Positions 17,311 to 25,519 of a DNA stretch of 32,620 nucleotides are shown here, piece by piece (positions within the stretch are counted from its first letter, which is position 1; each line of letters starts with the position of its first letter). Location of the stretch: positions 1 through 32,620 of the forward strand of contig JAUNGJ010000034.1 of assembly GCA_030524585.1 (NCBI GenBank). The letters run 5' to 3'. The translations under genes were made by a program, and so were the position numbers. The DNA is from Eubacteriales bacterium. Lineage in GTDB: Bacteria > Bacillota > Clostridia > Lachnospirales > Lachnospiraceae. Below the pieces are notes generated by a model. The model was not told the DNA's origin, searched no databases, and saw only the letters and a list, made by a program, of their open reading frames with translations.

Positions 17311-18142
17311 AGAGAATTAGTCCTGCTATAACGGAAACAGCATAAAGAAGACCTACGATGGACAGGTTTTCTCTTTGATTCTTATTGACCTTAAACAGTA
17401 CGATTAATCCTATGCCGGCATTTGTGCAGAGACCAGTGGTGACGGAGGCAAATGACAGCGCCCCGTTTAAGTACAGCTCGGTCAAGAGCACGGATGCGGC
17501 ACAGTTGGGAATGAAGCCTATAATGCCGGTGAGAAATGGCTGAAGGATACTGCCGCTTAACAGGAAGGTGGAAACCGTATCCAATCCTGCCAGGGAGATC
17601 AGGAGATTTAAAATTCCTGAGAAAATAAAAATGTATCCCAACAGCTTGAGCGTATGATTCAATGCAGGCTTTAGAATCCCGTGATGGTCATGGCATCCGC
17701 AGTGGTCGCACAGATCGCCGATATGCTTTGCTGAAGAAATCTGTTTCGCAAAGAAGAAATCTGCCACGTAGCCGGCAATCACGGCAATAATCAGCTTTGT
17801 GACCAATAAGCGCCAGATGGCTGCCGCATTGCCGGGATGTCCCAGCAGGATAATAACAGCTTCGTCTGAGGTTGCTAAGAATACAGCAAGCAGAGTTCCC
17901 AGAGAAACGACTCCGCTGGAGTACAGATTGGCAGTCATAACCGAGAATCCGCACTGCGGTATACAGCCGAAGATGGCGCCGACGACCGGACCTGCTTTAT
18001 TAAGTTTTGTAAGGGTATTATTAACAAACGCCGTTGAATAATGCTCCAGAGCCTCAATCAGAAGGAATGCCGCGAACAGAAAGGGCAGCATACGCACGCT
18101 GTCCAGAACAGTATCCAAAAGCACATCTAAGAATAAGTCCAT
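17300..18142 (-). CDS. Putative heavy-metal/manganese permease (ArsP_2-like)
   Basis: Integral membrane protein of about eight to ten segments, resembling the putative manganese transporter / arsenic-efflux group. Two halves are related: GCIPQCGFSV early and GFIPNCAASV late, each followed by a hydrophobic segment. Between them is a cytosolic-type loop rich in metal ligands (C145, H147, C148, C150, H151, H153, H154 in the 280-residue form). Start: a GTG at 18178 extends the frame by 12 residues, but a minus-strand promoter at 18188-18216 would start transcription near 18181, leaving no leader. The ATG at 18142 has AGCAGG five bases upstream and about 39 nt of leader, so it is chosen. Substrate metal not determinable. 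Confidence 0.8.
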   Translation of the reverse strand: MDLFLDVLLDTVLDSVRMLPFLFAAFLLIEALEHYSTAFVNNTLTKLNKAGPVVGAIFGCIPQCGFSVMTANLYSSGVVSLGTLLAVFLATSDEAVIILLGHPGNAAAIWRLLVTKLIIAVIAGYVADFFFAKQISSAKHIGDLCDHCGCHDHHGILKPALNHTLKLLGYIFIFSGILNLLISLAGLDTVSTFLLSGSILQPFLTGIIGFIPNCAASVLLTELYLNGALSFASVTTGLCTNAGIGLIVLFKVNKNQRENLSIVGLLYAVSVIAGLILSIL

Positions 18143-18187
18143 AATAACCTGCTTTCTGTAATTTTTATATTTAAACACGTACCAAAT

Positions 18188-18216
18188 ATCTTAACAATTT
18201 ACCGAATGAATGTCAA
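18188..18216 (-). promoter_or_regulatory. Sigma-A promoter of the metal permease
   Basis: On the minus strand a perfect TTGACA (18211-18216), 17-bp spacer and TAAGAT (18188-18193). Its position decides in favour of the ATG at 18142 as the permease start. Confidence 0.6.
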
Positions 18217-18327
18217 ATGAAATATATGACAGTGTTCTATAATTCTTTTAGTATATAAAGATAGCTTTTCATATACTCTTATGATATACTGTCATTATGT
18301 GAAATTTATCGAAAAGGAGAGGAAGAG

Positions 18328-19737
18328 ATGGGCATCAATGATATACTTACAAAGATTAATGATGTGATGTATACCTATATACTCATCATAATGCTGGTGG
18401 GAGCCGGTGTTTATTTTACGATCAGAACCAGAGTGGTACAGCTTCGCCTGTTAAAGGACGGAGTGAAATCTATGCTTGAGAGGTCGGATGAAGTAGGAGA
18501 GGATGGTAAGAAGAAGGTATCCTCTTTTCAGGCGCTGATGATATCTACGGCATCCCGGGTCGGCACAGGTAATATTGCGGGTATTGCAACGGCAATTGCG
18601 GCAGGAGGACCGGGAGCGGTATTCTGGATGTGGCTGATGGCAGTTCTGGGAGGTGCATCTGCATTTGTAGAGAGTACACTGGCGCAGATTTATAAGGTTA
18701 AGAAGGACGGGCAGTTCCGCGGAGGTCCTTCCTACTATATGGAGAAGGCGCTTGGCAAACGGTGGATGGGAGTTCTGTTCTCGATACTGCTGATTATCTG
18801 TTTTGCCTATGGATTCAATGGATTACAGTCTTATAATATGTCTTCGGCGATGGAGTATTATATTACAAATTATACAGAGACCAGAGTGCCGATGATTTTG
18901 GGATTGATACTCGCAGTGCTGACGGGCCTGATTATCTGGGGCGGAGTTCACCGAATCGGCTTTATCACTTCTGTTATCGTTCCGATCATGGCCTGTTTTT
19001 ATATCCTGATTGGGATTGTAACTATGATTCTGCATGTCACAGAGCTGCCGGGAGTTTTTGCCGTGATTTTTAAAAATGCATTTGATTTCCGGGCAATGGC
19101 AGGGGGCATGGCGGGAAGCGCCGTGGTCATTGGTATTAAGAGAGGTCTGTTCTCCAATGAAGCAGGTATGGGTAGCGCTCCGAATGCATCTGCTTCTGCA
19201 GAAGTTGACCATCCGGTTACTCAGGGATTGGTGCAGGTTATATCCGTATTCATTGATACGCTGCTGATCTGCTCCAGCACAGCCATGATGCTTTTGGTGT
19301 CAGGAGTTCAGGGAGAGAGCGGTGTGCTGGACGGTATTCCGTATGTGCAGGCAGCAATCAGTGCGAACGTCGGAAAATGGGGAATCCACTTTATTACCTT
19401 CTCCATATTTGCCTTTGCATTCAGCAGTGTGATCGGTAATTACTATTATGCGGAATCCAATATCCTGTTTATCAAAGACAGCAAAGTGCTGCTGAACATA
19501 TTCCGCGTAACCTGCTGCATTGTAGTATTTTTTGGAGCGCAGGCAGATTTTACTCTGGTATGGAATATTGCGGACATTACTATGGGAGCAATGGCAATCG
19601 TCAACATCATTGCAATCTTTTTGCTGAGTGGAATTGCGATGAAGGCATTGAAGAATTATGAAGCTCAGAGAAAGACCGGCAGAAAGCCGACTTTTAAGGG
19701 CGAAGATATTGGTGTGAAAGACACAGTGTGGAAATAG
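18328..19737 (+). CDS. Alanine/glycine:cation symporter (AGCS family)
   Basis: Secondary transporter taking up alanine or glycine with Na+ or H+. The 469-residue length and pattern of about 10-11 membrane segments fit the family. The family signature is clear: GTGNIAGIATAIAAGGPGA followed by FWMW near residues 78-103, then GGPSYYMEK, and later RGLFSNEAGMGSAPNASA. AAAGGAGAGG lies upstream of the ATG. It stands alone between a divergent permease and a strong bidirectional terminator. The exact amino acid is not determinable. Confidence 0.94.
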   Translation: MGINDILTKINDVMYTYILIIMLVGAGVYFTIRTRVVQLRLLKDGVKSMLERSDEVGEDGKKKVSSFQALMISTASRVGTGNIAGIATAIAAGGPGAVFWMWLMAVLGGASAFVESTLAQIYKVKKDGQFRGGPSYYMEKALGKRWMGVLFSILLIICFAYGFNGLQSYNMSSAMEYYITNYTETRVPMILGLILAVLTGLIIWGGVHRIGFITSVIVPIMACFYILIGIVTMILHVTELPGVFAVIFKNAFDFRAMAGGMAGSAVVIGIKRGLFSNEAGMGSAPNASASAEVDHPVTQGLVQVISVFIDTLLICSSTAMMLLVSGVQGESGVLDGIPYVQAAISANVGKWGIHFITFSIFAFAFSSVIGNYYYAESNILFIKDSKVLLNIFRVTCCIVVFFGAQADFTLVWNIADITMGAMAIVNIIAIFLLSGIAMKALKNYEAQRKTGRKPTFKGEDIGVKDTVWK

Positions 19738-19778
19738 AACCTGGCTGTAATAGAATCTGGATGTGACTAAACGGATAT

Positions 19779-19816
19779 AAAAATGGGACGCTGCAGAGAA
19801 TGCACGTCCCATTTTT
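19779..19816. terminator. Strong bidirectional terminator between symporter and rubredoxin
   Basis: AAAAATGGGACG (19779-19790) and CGTCCCATTTTT (19805-19816) are perfectly complementary 12-base arms with a 14-nt loop, A-run before and T-run after, so it works on both strands for two convergent genes. Confidence 0.9.
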
Positions 19817-19824
19817 GTTAAGCC

Positions 19825-19983
19825 TTAAAGCTCCACAAATACTTCTTTGCCCAAACCACAGATCGGGCATACCCAATCATCCGGAATATCTTCAAATGCC
19901 GTGCCGGGCTCAATACCGCCGTCAGGGTCTCCCAGCTCCGGATCATAGATATAGCCACATGGCTCACATAGGTATTTTTTCAT
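19825..19983 (-). CDS. Rubredoxin
   Basis: Small iron electron carrier, 52 residues, common in anaerobes for reductive oxygen and peroxide detoxification. The four iron ligands are Cys6 and Cys9 ([10 protein letters not shown]) and Cys39 and Cys42 (CPICGLGK), with the usual GDPDGGI and PDDWVCP segments. A longer in-frame start at 20058 adds 25 unrelated residues; the true start is fixed by AGGAGGTG five bases before the ATG at 19983. Monocistronic as far as visible; it ends before the terminator at 19779. Confidence 0.97.
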   Translation of the reverse strand: MKKYLCEPCGYIYDPELGDPDGGIEPGTAFEDIPDDWVCPICGLGKEVFVEL

Positions 19984-20050
19984 AGCTGCACCTCCTCGAG
20001 ATAAAATTATTATGCTCGGTTGCAGGGAAAATATTTGTGTAAGCTGAAAA

Positions 20051-20078
20051 CCTGCCAAATAATTTAGTGTTTAGCAGG
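20051..20078 (-). terminator. Weak terminator after the LevR-type regulator
   Basis: On the minus strand CCTGC (20074-20078) pairs with GCAGG (20051-20055) and is followed by TTTT. The stem is only 5 bp and the loop 18 nt, so this is a tentative call. The loop contains an 11-bp copy of a motif also found in the sigma-54 control region. Confidence 0.3.
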
Positions 20079-20104
20079 GGTTTAAATTAAAGAAGGAATG
20101 ACAG

Positions 20105-22945
20105 TTAAGTATTTTCATCTGTTGCAGGCGGCGTCGGATATTGAACCAGTGTCAGGATAATATAGCATAATTCCGCATCGTTTACTGATATTTCAAAAGG
20201 TTCTGTTAATATGGATATATGTTCTCTTAATAGTGTGAACATAGACTGATTCTGTTTTATATATTCTTTCTCATTGTCAAAAACAACTTTTTGGTCACAG
20301 ATACAGCGTTCCAGCATGAAGCCAAGATGCAGGAGCAAAGACAGATGGAGTTCTCTGTTATCGGCAATCTGTGGCAGGTTTAATGAGATTAAAAATTTTT
20401 CTGAATACTGGACAGAAGCAGCGGGGTTCAGATGTAGTACGCTCCTGGACAGGAACTTTAAGCATTCATCCTGTACCGTATCTGTCGCATCGTCTTTTGT
20501 GACAATGCTGGTATACTCGGTAAGTGATTTGTTCAAAAAATCAATAAAATTTTTTTTGCCTGGCGCTGAAATCAGGCTGGATATGTGAAAGAACGGAATA
20601 TCCAGTGAAATCTCCATGTTGCCTATGCATGCCAGCAAATAAAACTGGGAACGGATTTCCTGATACTGAGGCGAGTTGTCTATAATATCGGAAATGGATA
20701 CTGCCAAAACCTGAATTCCGCTGATATTATTCTGAAACAGCTCCTGCTCGATCATCGCCTGAAAGGCGATACTCGTACCCAGACCAGAAGCACACATTGT
20801 AAGTATGGCAGGAGTCTTGGACGTGTTTTCGCCACGGGGCAGTTCCGTAGGTTTGTTGACCATATAGTTGTTGTACACGGAATTGATGTTGGCATCCCGG
20901 CTGAGAAATGTATGTGTAATATCTAGGGCCATCAATGTTGTTACATTGGGAATTGCCCGTACAGGAATGCCCGTCTCAAGGGTAAGCTTCTCGTCAAATG
21001 TTGTCAGAGATCCCATGTCTACCAGGAGAAGCACTCCTTTTTCACGATTGGACGTGAGCACTTCTCTGCGAACATTCTGGTAGGTTTCCGGAATTCCCTG
21101 TTCCAAAGGGACATCTACGGCCTTGACCAGATTGCATTCCATCAGACGGTTGCATACATTCGCAATACTGGAGGCAGTACTCTCTCCGTGTGCGACAATA
21201 ATAAGGCCTGGCCGTTCCTGATAGGATGTATCCCGCATATTGGAAAGAATCAGCGCGATCAGATATTCTTCATCTTCCGAAATGTGAATATTAAAATGAT
21301 TTTCAAAGCGGGAAACCATCTTTTGTGCAGCCGCAATTTCTTTGGACGCAGTTTGCTTGAGCGTGGAAATTTCTATTTCCGTAATACGCTTATGTGAGGC
21401 CATGCGTTCGAGCAGGAATTTAAAATGAAATGAAAGAACCAGGATATTTTTCTGATTCACTTCCAATCCGAGCTCTGCAAAGGCAGTTTGGGCAACATCA
21501 GTAGTAAAATCGACCACCTCCCGCCCGACGACTTTGTACATTTCCTCTCTGTGCAGATTCTGGTCGTAGAAGCGTTTCAGGATATCATCACAGTATGCCT
21601 GGATATCATCGGATAATTCTTCGTTCATCTGTTGACTGCTATAGCCATTGGAGGCAAAGCTGTCGATACGTTTCATCAGGTTGCGGTAGGCCTCTTCATC
21701 GTATAGCTTGTTGTAATGACAGGGCTTTCTGTCGGCTGAAAAGATCGTATATTTGGTGTTATATCGGCTTGGATAGGACAGGGTCTCTTCAGAAATGTTC
21801 TGATGATAGTAATTTCTGACTGCAGGTGACAGAAGATCAAAAGAAACCATGAGCTCTTCCTGGTTGCTGGTGTTGTTTAAATAAGATCTTGCGCACAGAA
21901 CCTTGATTTCCGAGGACAGCTGTCCGATATTTTCCGTAAATGGATAAATACAAAGTGCTTTAATAATTTTGGTATTAACAACATAGGATTTTAAAGTTGC
22001 GCTGGATTCCCGGACAAAGATATGTTCAATGATAGCAAGCTTCTCATCCATACTTTTTTCACGGTAGGGAGGAAGCGTGATCGTCAGAGGAATCCTTCGG
22101 GTAAATGTTTTGAGTAAAACATTTTTGGGATCTTCTGTCGTGGCGCCGATAATGCGTACGGAAGCCTTCCGCATATTAGAGCTTTCTCCAAGCTTCCGAT
22201 AACAGCCGGTATCCATCAGATAAAAAAGCAGTTCCTGGCCTTCTGGAGGAAGTCGGTGAATCTCGTCAAGAAAAAGAATGCCTCCGCTGGCCTGTTCTAC
22301 TAGTCCTGCGCTTTCCTGAAGGGCACCTGTAAAAGCCCCCTTTACATGTCCAAATAAATGGGACATCAAAAGCTGTGGATTATGGTAATAATCGGAACAG
22401 TTGAACTCTACAAAAGGGAAATCCTTCTTTTTCTTTTTTAATTTTTCCAATCCGAAATTATACATTGTACGGGCAAAGAGTGTTTTGCCGGTTCCGCTCT
22501 CGCCGATGAGAAGCGTATGCAATCCGTTGGGAGGATATACAATGGCAGCTTTTGCTTTTTCTATTTGAGTTTTCAGGCTCCCATCATGACCAATCAATCC
22601 ATCAAAAGCGCATATGGGATCATCTGATTGGTCTGCGGGTGTAACTGCGGCAAAAAAATCATCGACGGAGTAGACGTATCTGAAATTATTTTTTGAAACA
22701 CGGGAACGTATTAAATCCGCAGGCATAAAGTGAACGGGACGGCTGTCAATTTTAATGAGCTTTTTTTGAGAGACTAATTTATTGAGATATGCACTGGCAT
22801 TGGCACGGTTAATATCAAAACGCTTTTCAATCTCAGATGCGGTTACGCCACAGAGACGATGATCGGTCAACATCTCGGCCAGCCGGGCATCGTCAATGGT
22901 TTGCAGGACATATTCAAGTATCTTAGTTTCATTCATATTATTCAC
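20105..22945 (-). CDS. LevR-family sigma-54-dependent activator with PTS regulation domains
   Basis: Enhancer-binding protein that opens sigma-54 promoters in response to PTS phosphorylation. Order over 946 residues: winged helix-turn-helix (about 1-70); AAA+ domain (115-355) with Walker A GESGTGKT 148-155, the sigma-54-contacting loop GAFTGA 203-208 and Walker B GGILFLDEIH 221-230; PRD1 (about 415-570, H507); mannose-type IIA-like domain with H586 in VAHGEST; galactitol-type IIB-like domain with C718 in TMCASGLGTS; PRD2 (about 825-935, H873). This is the full LevR arrangement with all regulatory residues present. It starts 7 bp after the IIA gene, so the two are co-transcribed, probably from the minus-strand -24/-12 promoter at 23495. 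The likely targets are that promoter and the one at 23692. Confidence 0.95.
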   Translation of the reverse strand: MNNMNETKILEYVLQTIDDARLAEMLTDHRLCGVTASEIEKRFDINRANASAYLNKLVSQKKLIKIDSRPVHFMPADLIRSRVSKNNFRYVYSVDDFFAAVTPADQSDDPICAFDGLIGHDGSLKTQIEKAKAAIVYPPNGLHTLLIGESGTGKTLFARTMYNFGLEKLKKKKKDFPFVEFNCSDYYHNPQLLMSHLFGHVKGAFTGALQESAGLVEQASGGILFLDEIHRLPPEGQELLFYLMDTGCYRKLGESSNMRKASVRIIGATTEDPKNVLLKTFTRRIPLTITLPPYREKSMDEKLAIIEHIFVRESSATLKSYVVNTKIIKALCIYPFTENIGQLSSEIKVLCARSYLNNTSNQEELMVSFDLLSPAVRNYYHQNISEETLSYPSRYNTKYTIFSADRKPCHYNKLYDEEAYRNLMKRIDSFASNGYSSQQMNEELSDDIQAYCDDILKRFYDQNLHREEMYKVVGREVVDFTTDVAQTAFAELGLEVNQKNILVLSFHFKFLLERMASHKRITEIEISTLKQTASKEIAAAQKMVSRFENHFNIHISEDEEYLIALILSNMRDTSYQERPGLIIVAHGESTASSIANVCNRLMECNLVKAVDVPLEQGIPETYQNVRREVLTSNREKGVLLLVDMGSLTTFDEKLTLETGIPVRAIPNVTTLMALDITHTFLSRDANINSVYNNYMVNKPTELPRGENTSKTPAILTMCASGLGTSIAFQAMIEQELFQNNISGIQVLAVSISDIIDNSPQYQEIRSQFYLLACIGNMEISLDIPFFHISSLISAPGKKNFIDFLNKSLTEYTSIVTKDDATDTVQDECLKFLSRSVLHLNPAASVQYSEKFLISLNLPQIADNRELHLSLLLHLGFMLERCICDQKVVFDNEKEYIKQNQSMFTLLREHISILTEPFEISVNDAELCYIILTLVQYPTPPATDENT

Positions 22946-22952
22946 AAGCCTT

Positions 22953-23432
22953 TCAATCAGATAAGTGTTTTTTCAGTATCTGGTAAAGAGAAGTACGGTT
23001 CTCTGCCTGCCTGATTTCGGACAGTGCATCGGTATCAGAAAACAGACCGACAATTTTCTGGAGAATCGTTAACTGATCATTAGAACCGCAAACGGCCAGC
23101 AGGAATACAATATCTACCATAACATCGCGCTCGCCGTCTCCCATTTCTTTAAAAGCAACCGGGTTTTTTAGTGTGGCGACCAAAACCCGCGGCTCTAAAA
23201 CATAGTCCCGTTCTATTGCATGTGGAACTGCAACTTTCATAATATTGGTTGGGAGACCGGTCGGATAAATCCGTTCCCTGCGAATAACGGCGTCGCCATA
23301 GCCCTGCTTTACATATCCCCGGGAGTGCAGCTCATCTGAAAGTGAATGGAGAAGGGTCTCTGAATCGGGGGCCTCTACATCCATAAAAATCAAACCTTCA
23401 TCCAGTAAGTCTTCAATTTTAAATTTGTCCAT
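22953..23432 (-). CDS. PTS galactitol/fructose-type IIA component
   Basis: Phosphocarrier for PTS system 2, 159 residues. Active-site His71 lies in VAVPHAIERDY, preceded by RRERIYPTGLP, the same family pattern as the first IIA of this window. It is not next to its IIB/IIC genes but on the opposite strand, forming a two-gene unit with the activator. AGGAGAG lies before the ATG at 23432. Having IIA in the regulator's transcript means its level rises with the regulator if that promoter is self-activated (inference). Confidence 0.93.
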   Translation of the reverse strand: MDKFKIEDLLDEGLIFMDVEAPDSETLLHSLSDELHSRGYVKQGYGDAVIRRERIYPTGLPTNIMKVAVPHAIERDYVLEPRVLVATLKNPVAFKEMGDGERDVMVDIVFLLAVCGSNDQLTILQKIVGLFSDTDALSEIRQAENRTSLYQILKKHLSD

Positions 23433-23494
23433 AATACTCTCCTTTATTCATTGTTTTTTACCCAGAGGTAATGATACATATTGATCTATTACAG

Positions 23495-23510
23495 AGCAAA
23501 AATCATGCCA
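23495..23510 (-). promoter_or_regulatory. Sigma-54 (-24/-12) promoter of the IIA-activator operon
   Basis: On the minus strand TGGCAT (23505-23510), 5-bp spacer, TTGCT (23495-23499). Only one base departs from the consensus TGGCAC-N5-TTGCW, and the invariant GG and GC are correctly spaced. Transcription would start near 23484, about 50 nt before the IIA ATG. It points away from the plus-strand sigma-54 promoter at 23692. Confidence 0.75.
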
Positions 23511-23526
23511 AAAAGTGTTTGGAATC

Positions 23527-23554
23527 TTGAAATGGATAAAGTTTTACGTATTAT
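23527..23554 (+). promoter_or_regulatory. Possible sigma-A promoter within the sigma-54 control region
   Basis: TTGAAA (23527-23532), 16-bp spacer, TATTAT (23549-23554), facing the IIB gene with a leader of about 230 nt. It could give basal expression; in such AT-rich DNA a chance match is also possible. Confidence 0.25.
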
Positions 23555-23584
23555 AGCATAAAACAGATTTGGTTTCAGTGAATC

Positions 23585-23637
23585 TAAACACTAATTAAAC
23601 ACTATCCCGGCTAAAATATACCGTTTCAAAATAGTGT
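23585..23637. promoter_or_regulatory. Candidate enhancer (upstream activating sequence) for the LevR-type activator
   Basis: TAAACACTA occurs twice as a direct repeat (23585-23593 and 23596-23604), 11 bp apart, about one helical turn. ACACTAT (23599-23605) is repeated in inverted form as ATAGTGT (23631-23637). A further related AAGTGTTT lies at 23513-23520. All lie between the two divergent -24/-12 promoters, about 55-110 bp upstream of each, where enhancer-binding proteins normally bind. Confidence 0.5.
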
Positions 23638-23691
23638 ATATCGTATGTGAAATACTGTCAAAATGGGGCGTTTTGAGGAGATACAGAAAAT

Positions 23692-23706
23692 TGGCACGGC
23701 TTTTGC
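23692..23706 (+). promoter_or_regulatory. Sigma-54 (-24/-12) promoter of the PTS-2 catabolic operon
   Basis: TGGCAC (23692-23697), 5-bp spacer GGCTT, TTGC (23703-23706): an exact match to the sigma-54 consensus. The expected start near 23718 leaves a leader of about 70 nt to the IIB ATG at 23789. No good sigma-A promoter lies closer to the gene. Confidence 0.88.
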
Positions 23707-23788
23707 TGTATTGATAGGCATCAGGACTGAATGCCTAAAAATGGTGAAAGGGCAGATCAGAAGTATATTTTAGGAAGGAGAAACGTGT

Positions 23789-24082
23789 ATGAAAACAATT
23801 ATTGTAGCGTGTGGCGGAGGCATTGCAACATCAGCAACTACAGCTACGAAAATCAACGGGCGTCTGGAGGACATGGGGTTATCCGGAAAAGCAAAGGCAG
23901 AAGCGGTCGATATTAAGTCTCTGGATATGTTTATTAACAATGCAGATCTTTATGTTTCGATCACGCCTATGGCACGTGGAATGCAGGAATACCCGATTCC
24001 GACCGTCAGCGGAATCCCGTTTCTGACCGGCATCGGTGCAGATCAGGCAATGCAGCAGATCGTTGAGCTTTTGAAGCTGTAG
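23789..24082 (+). CDS. PTS galactitol-family IIB component
   Basis: Phosphocarrier of PTS system 2, 97 residues, with phosphorylated Cys8 in TIIVACGGGIATSATTA. Ribosome binding site AGGAAGGAG before the ATG. First gene of an operon of eight same-strand genes running to about 30001 and driven by the -24/-12 promoter at 23692. It shares the CGGGIATS loop with the first IIB here but differs clearly elsewhere. Confidence 0.93.
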   Translation: MKTIIVACGGGIATSATTATKINGRLEDMGLSGKAKAEAVDIKSLDMFINNADLYVSITPMARGMQEYPIPTVSGIPFLTGIGADQAMQQIVELLKL

Positions 24083-24129
24083 AAAACCAAGTTAATTCAA
24101 CATAAGAAAAAGAAAGGAATAAGAGAATT

Positions 24130-25497
24130 ATGGAAGCATTACAAATTGTATTTCAAAGCATTCTTGACATGGGCGCAGCCGTGTTTCTGCCGATTGTCAT
24201 TTTTATCATTGGTCTGGTTGTAGGTCTTAAACCGGGCAAAGCAATTTCAGCAGGATTGACGCTGGGCGTTGCCCTGACAGGTATCAATCTGGTAATCAGC
24301 TACATGAGTGAAACGGTTGGTGTTGCCGCGCAGAGCTTTGTAGAGAGCACAGGGGTTCAGCTTACTGCACTGGATATGGGATGGGCGCCGGCCCTGGGAC
24401 TTTGCTGGTCATGGAAGTATGCGTTCGTAATGTTCCCGGTTCAGATTGGCATCAACGTGCTTATGCTGGTACTCGGCTGGACAAAGACACTGAATGTGGA
24501 TATGTGGAACGTTGCAAATAAAATTTTCACAGCATTCATCGTATCCTCTGTAACAGGAAGTTCAATCATAGGATTTGCCGTGGCCATTGTGCAGATTGTT
24601 CTTGAGCTGAAAAATGCAGATGCCACAAAGAATCAGATTACAGAGCTTACAGGCGTTCCGGGTGTTGCGATGCCTCATCCGATGTTCCTGAGTAATATTT
24701 TCTTCTATCCATTTGCACAGCTTTTGGACAAGATTCCATTCTTCCGCTATGAGCTGAATGCGGCAACTTTGAAGCAGAAGATTGGTATTTTTGGAGAGAA
24801 TCATGTGCTTGGGTTTATTGTAGGAACCATTGTCGGTCTGGTCGGCGGACAGGGAGTTGGAGCATTGCTTACCGGTGTACAGGCAGGTACTGCGCTCACC
24901 TTGTTCCCAATGGTTTCCAAGCTGTTTATGACAGCTCTGACACCTATTTCAGATGCTGCCAATGAATTTATTAAGAAGAAATTCCCTGGCAGAGAGATGG
25001 CGATCGGTTTGGATTGGCCTATCCTTGCCGGCAATCCGGAAATTTGGGTTGCAATTATCTTTACAATTCCGGTTGCGCTGATTGTTGCATTGGTTCTTCC
25101 GGGAAATACGACACTTCCATTTGGTAATTTGATGAACGTATGTGTCTGCGCGGCAGCATTTGTAGCATGCAAGGGCAATATGTTAAAAATGATTGCTACT
25201 TCATGGATCATGGTTCCGGTTCTCTGCTGGTCAGCTTCTGACTTCGCACCAATGCTGACAGAGCTTGCTATCTCTACCGGTTCTGCGGATATCCTTGTTG
25301 AAGGACAGCAGCTTGCATGGTGGGGAATGGATATCGCTGAAATCCGGTGGATGATCGTAGAAGTTCTCAGAGGAAATATCGGCGGTATTGCAGTATTGAT
25401 CGCATTCATCGCGCTTGCAGTATATTATTTCAAGGCGCAGAAGAAGGAAGAGCATGCGGCCGCAGTACGTATGGGATGGATTTCAGAAGAAAAATAA
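24130..25497 (+). CDS. PTS galactitol-family IIC permease
   Basis: Membrane channel of PTS system 2, 455 residues with many hydrophobic segments. The opening segment FQSILDMGAAVFLPIVIFIIGLVVGLKPG and the later GLDWPILAGNPEIW are family-typical; the C-terminus is a short charged cytosolic tail (KKEEHAAAVRMGWISEEK). AAAGGA lies about 12 bases before the ATG. The product would be a phosphorylated polyol or sugar. Galactitol is the family's reference substrate, but the neighbouring enzymes are not the gat set. Confidence 0.92.
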   Translation: MEALQIVFQSILDMGAAVFLPIVIFIIGLVVGLKPGKAISAGLTLGVALTGINLVISYMSETVGVAAQSFVESTGVQLTALDMGWAPALGLCWSWKYAFVMFPVQIGINVLMLVLGWTKTLNVDMWNVANKIFTAFIVSSVTGSSIIGFAVAIVQIVLELKNADATKNQITELTGVPGVAMPHPMFLSNIFFYPFAQLLDKIPFFRYELNAATLKQKIGIFGENHVLGFIVGTIVGLVGGQGVGALLTGVQAGTALTLFPMVSKLFMTALTPISDAANEFIKKKFPGREMAIGLDWPILAGNPEIWVAIIFTIPVALIVALVLPGNTTLPFGNLMNVCVCAAAFVACKGNMLKMIATSWIMVPVLCWSASDFAPMLTELAISTGSADILVEGQQLAWWGMDIAEIRWMIVEVLRGNIGGIAVLIAFIALAVYYFKAQKKEEHAAAVRMGWISEEK

Positions 25498-25519
25498 TCG
25501 GGCGAAAGGAGAAAGTTCT

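Noticed and set aside
24801-25409. 202-codon open frame antisense to the second PTS IIC gene
   Set aside because: Low-complexity Ile/Ser/Thr/Pro composition is typical of the complement of a membrane-protein gene; no family features.
7243-25497. The two galactitol-type PTS systems as a recent duplication
   Set aside because: IIB, IIC and IIA differ in length and most residues, and their regulators and gene orders are unrelated.
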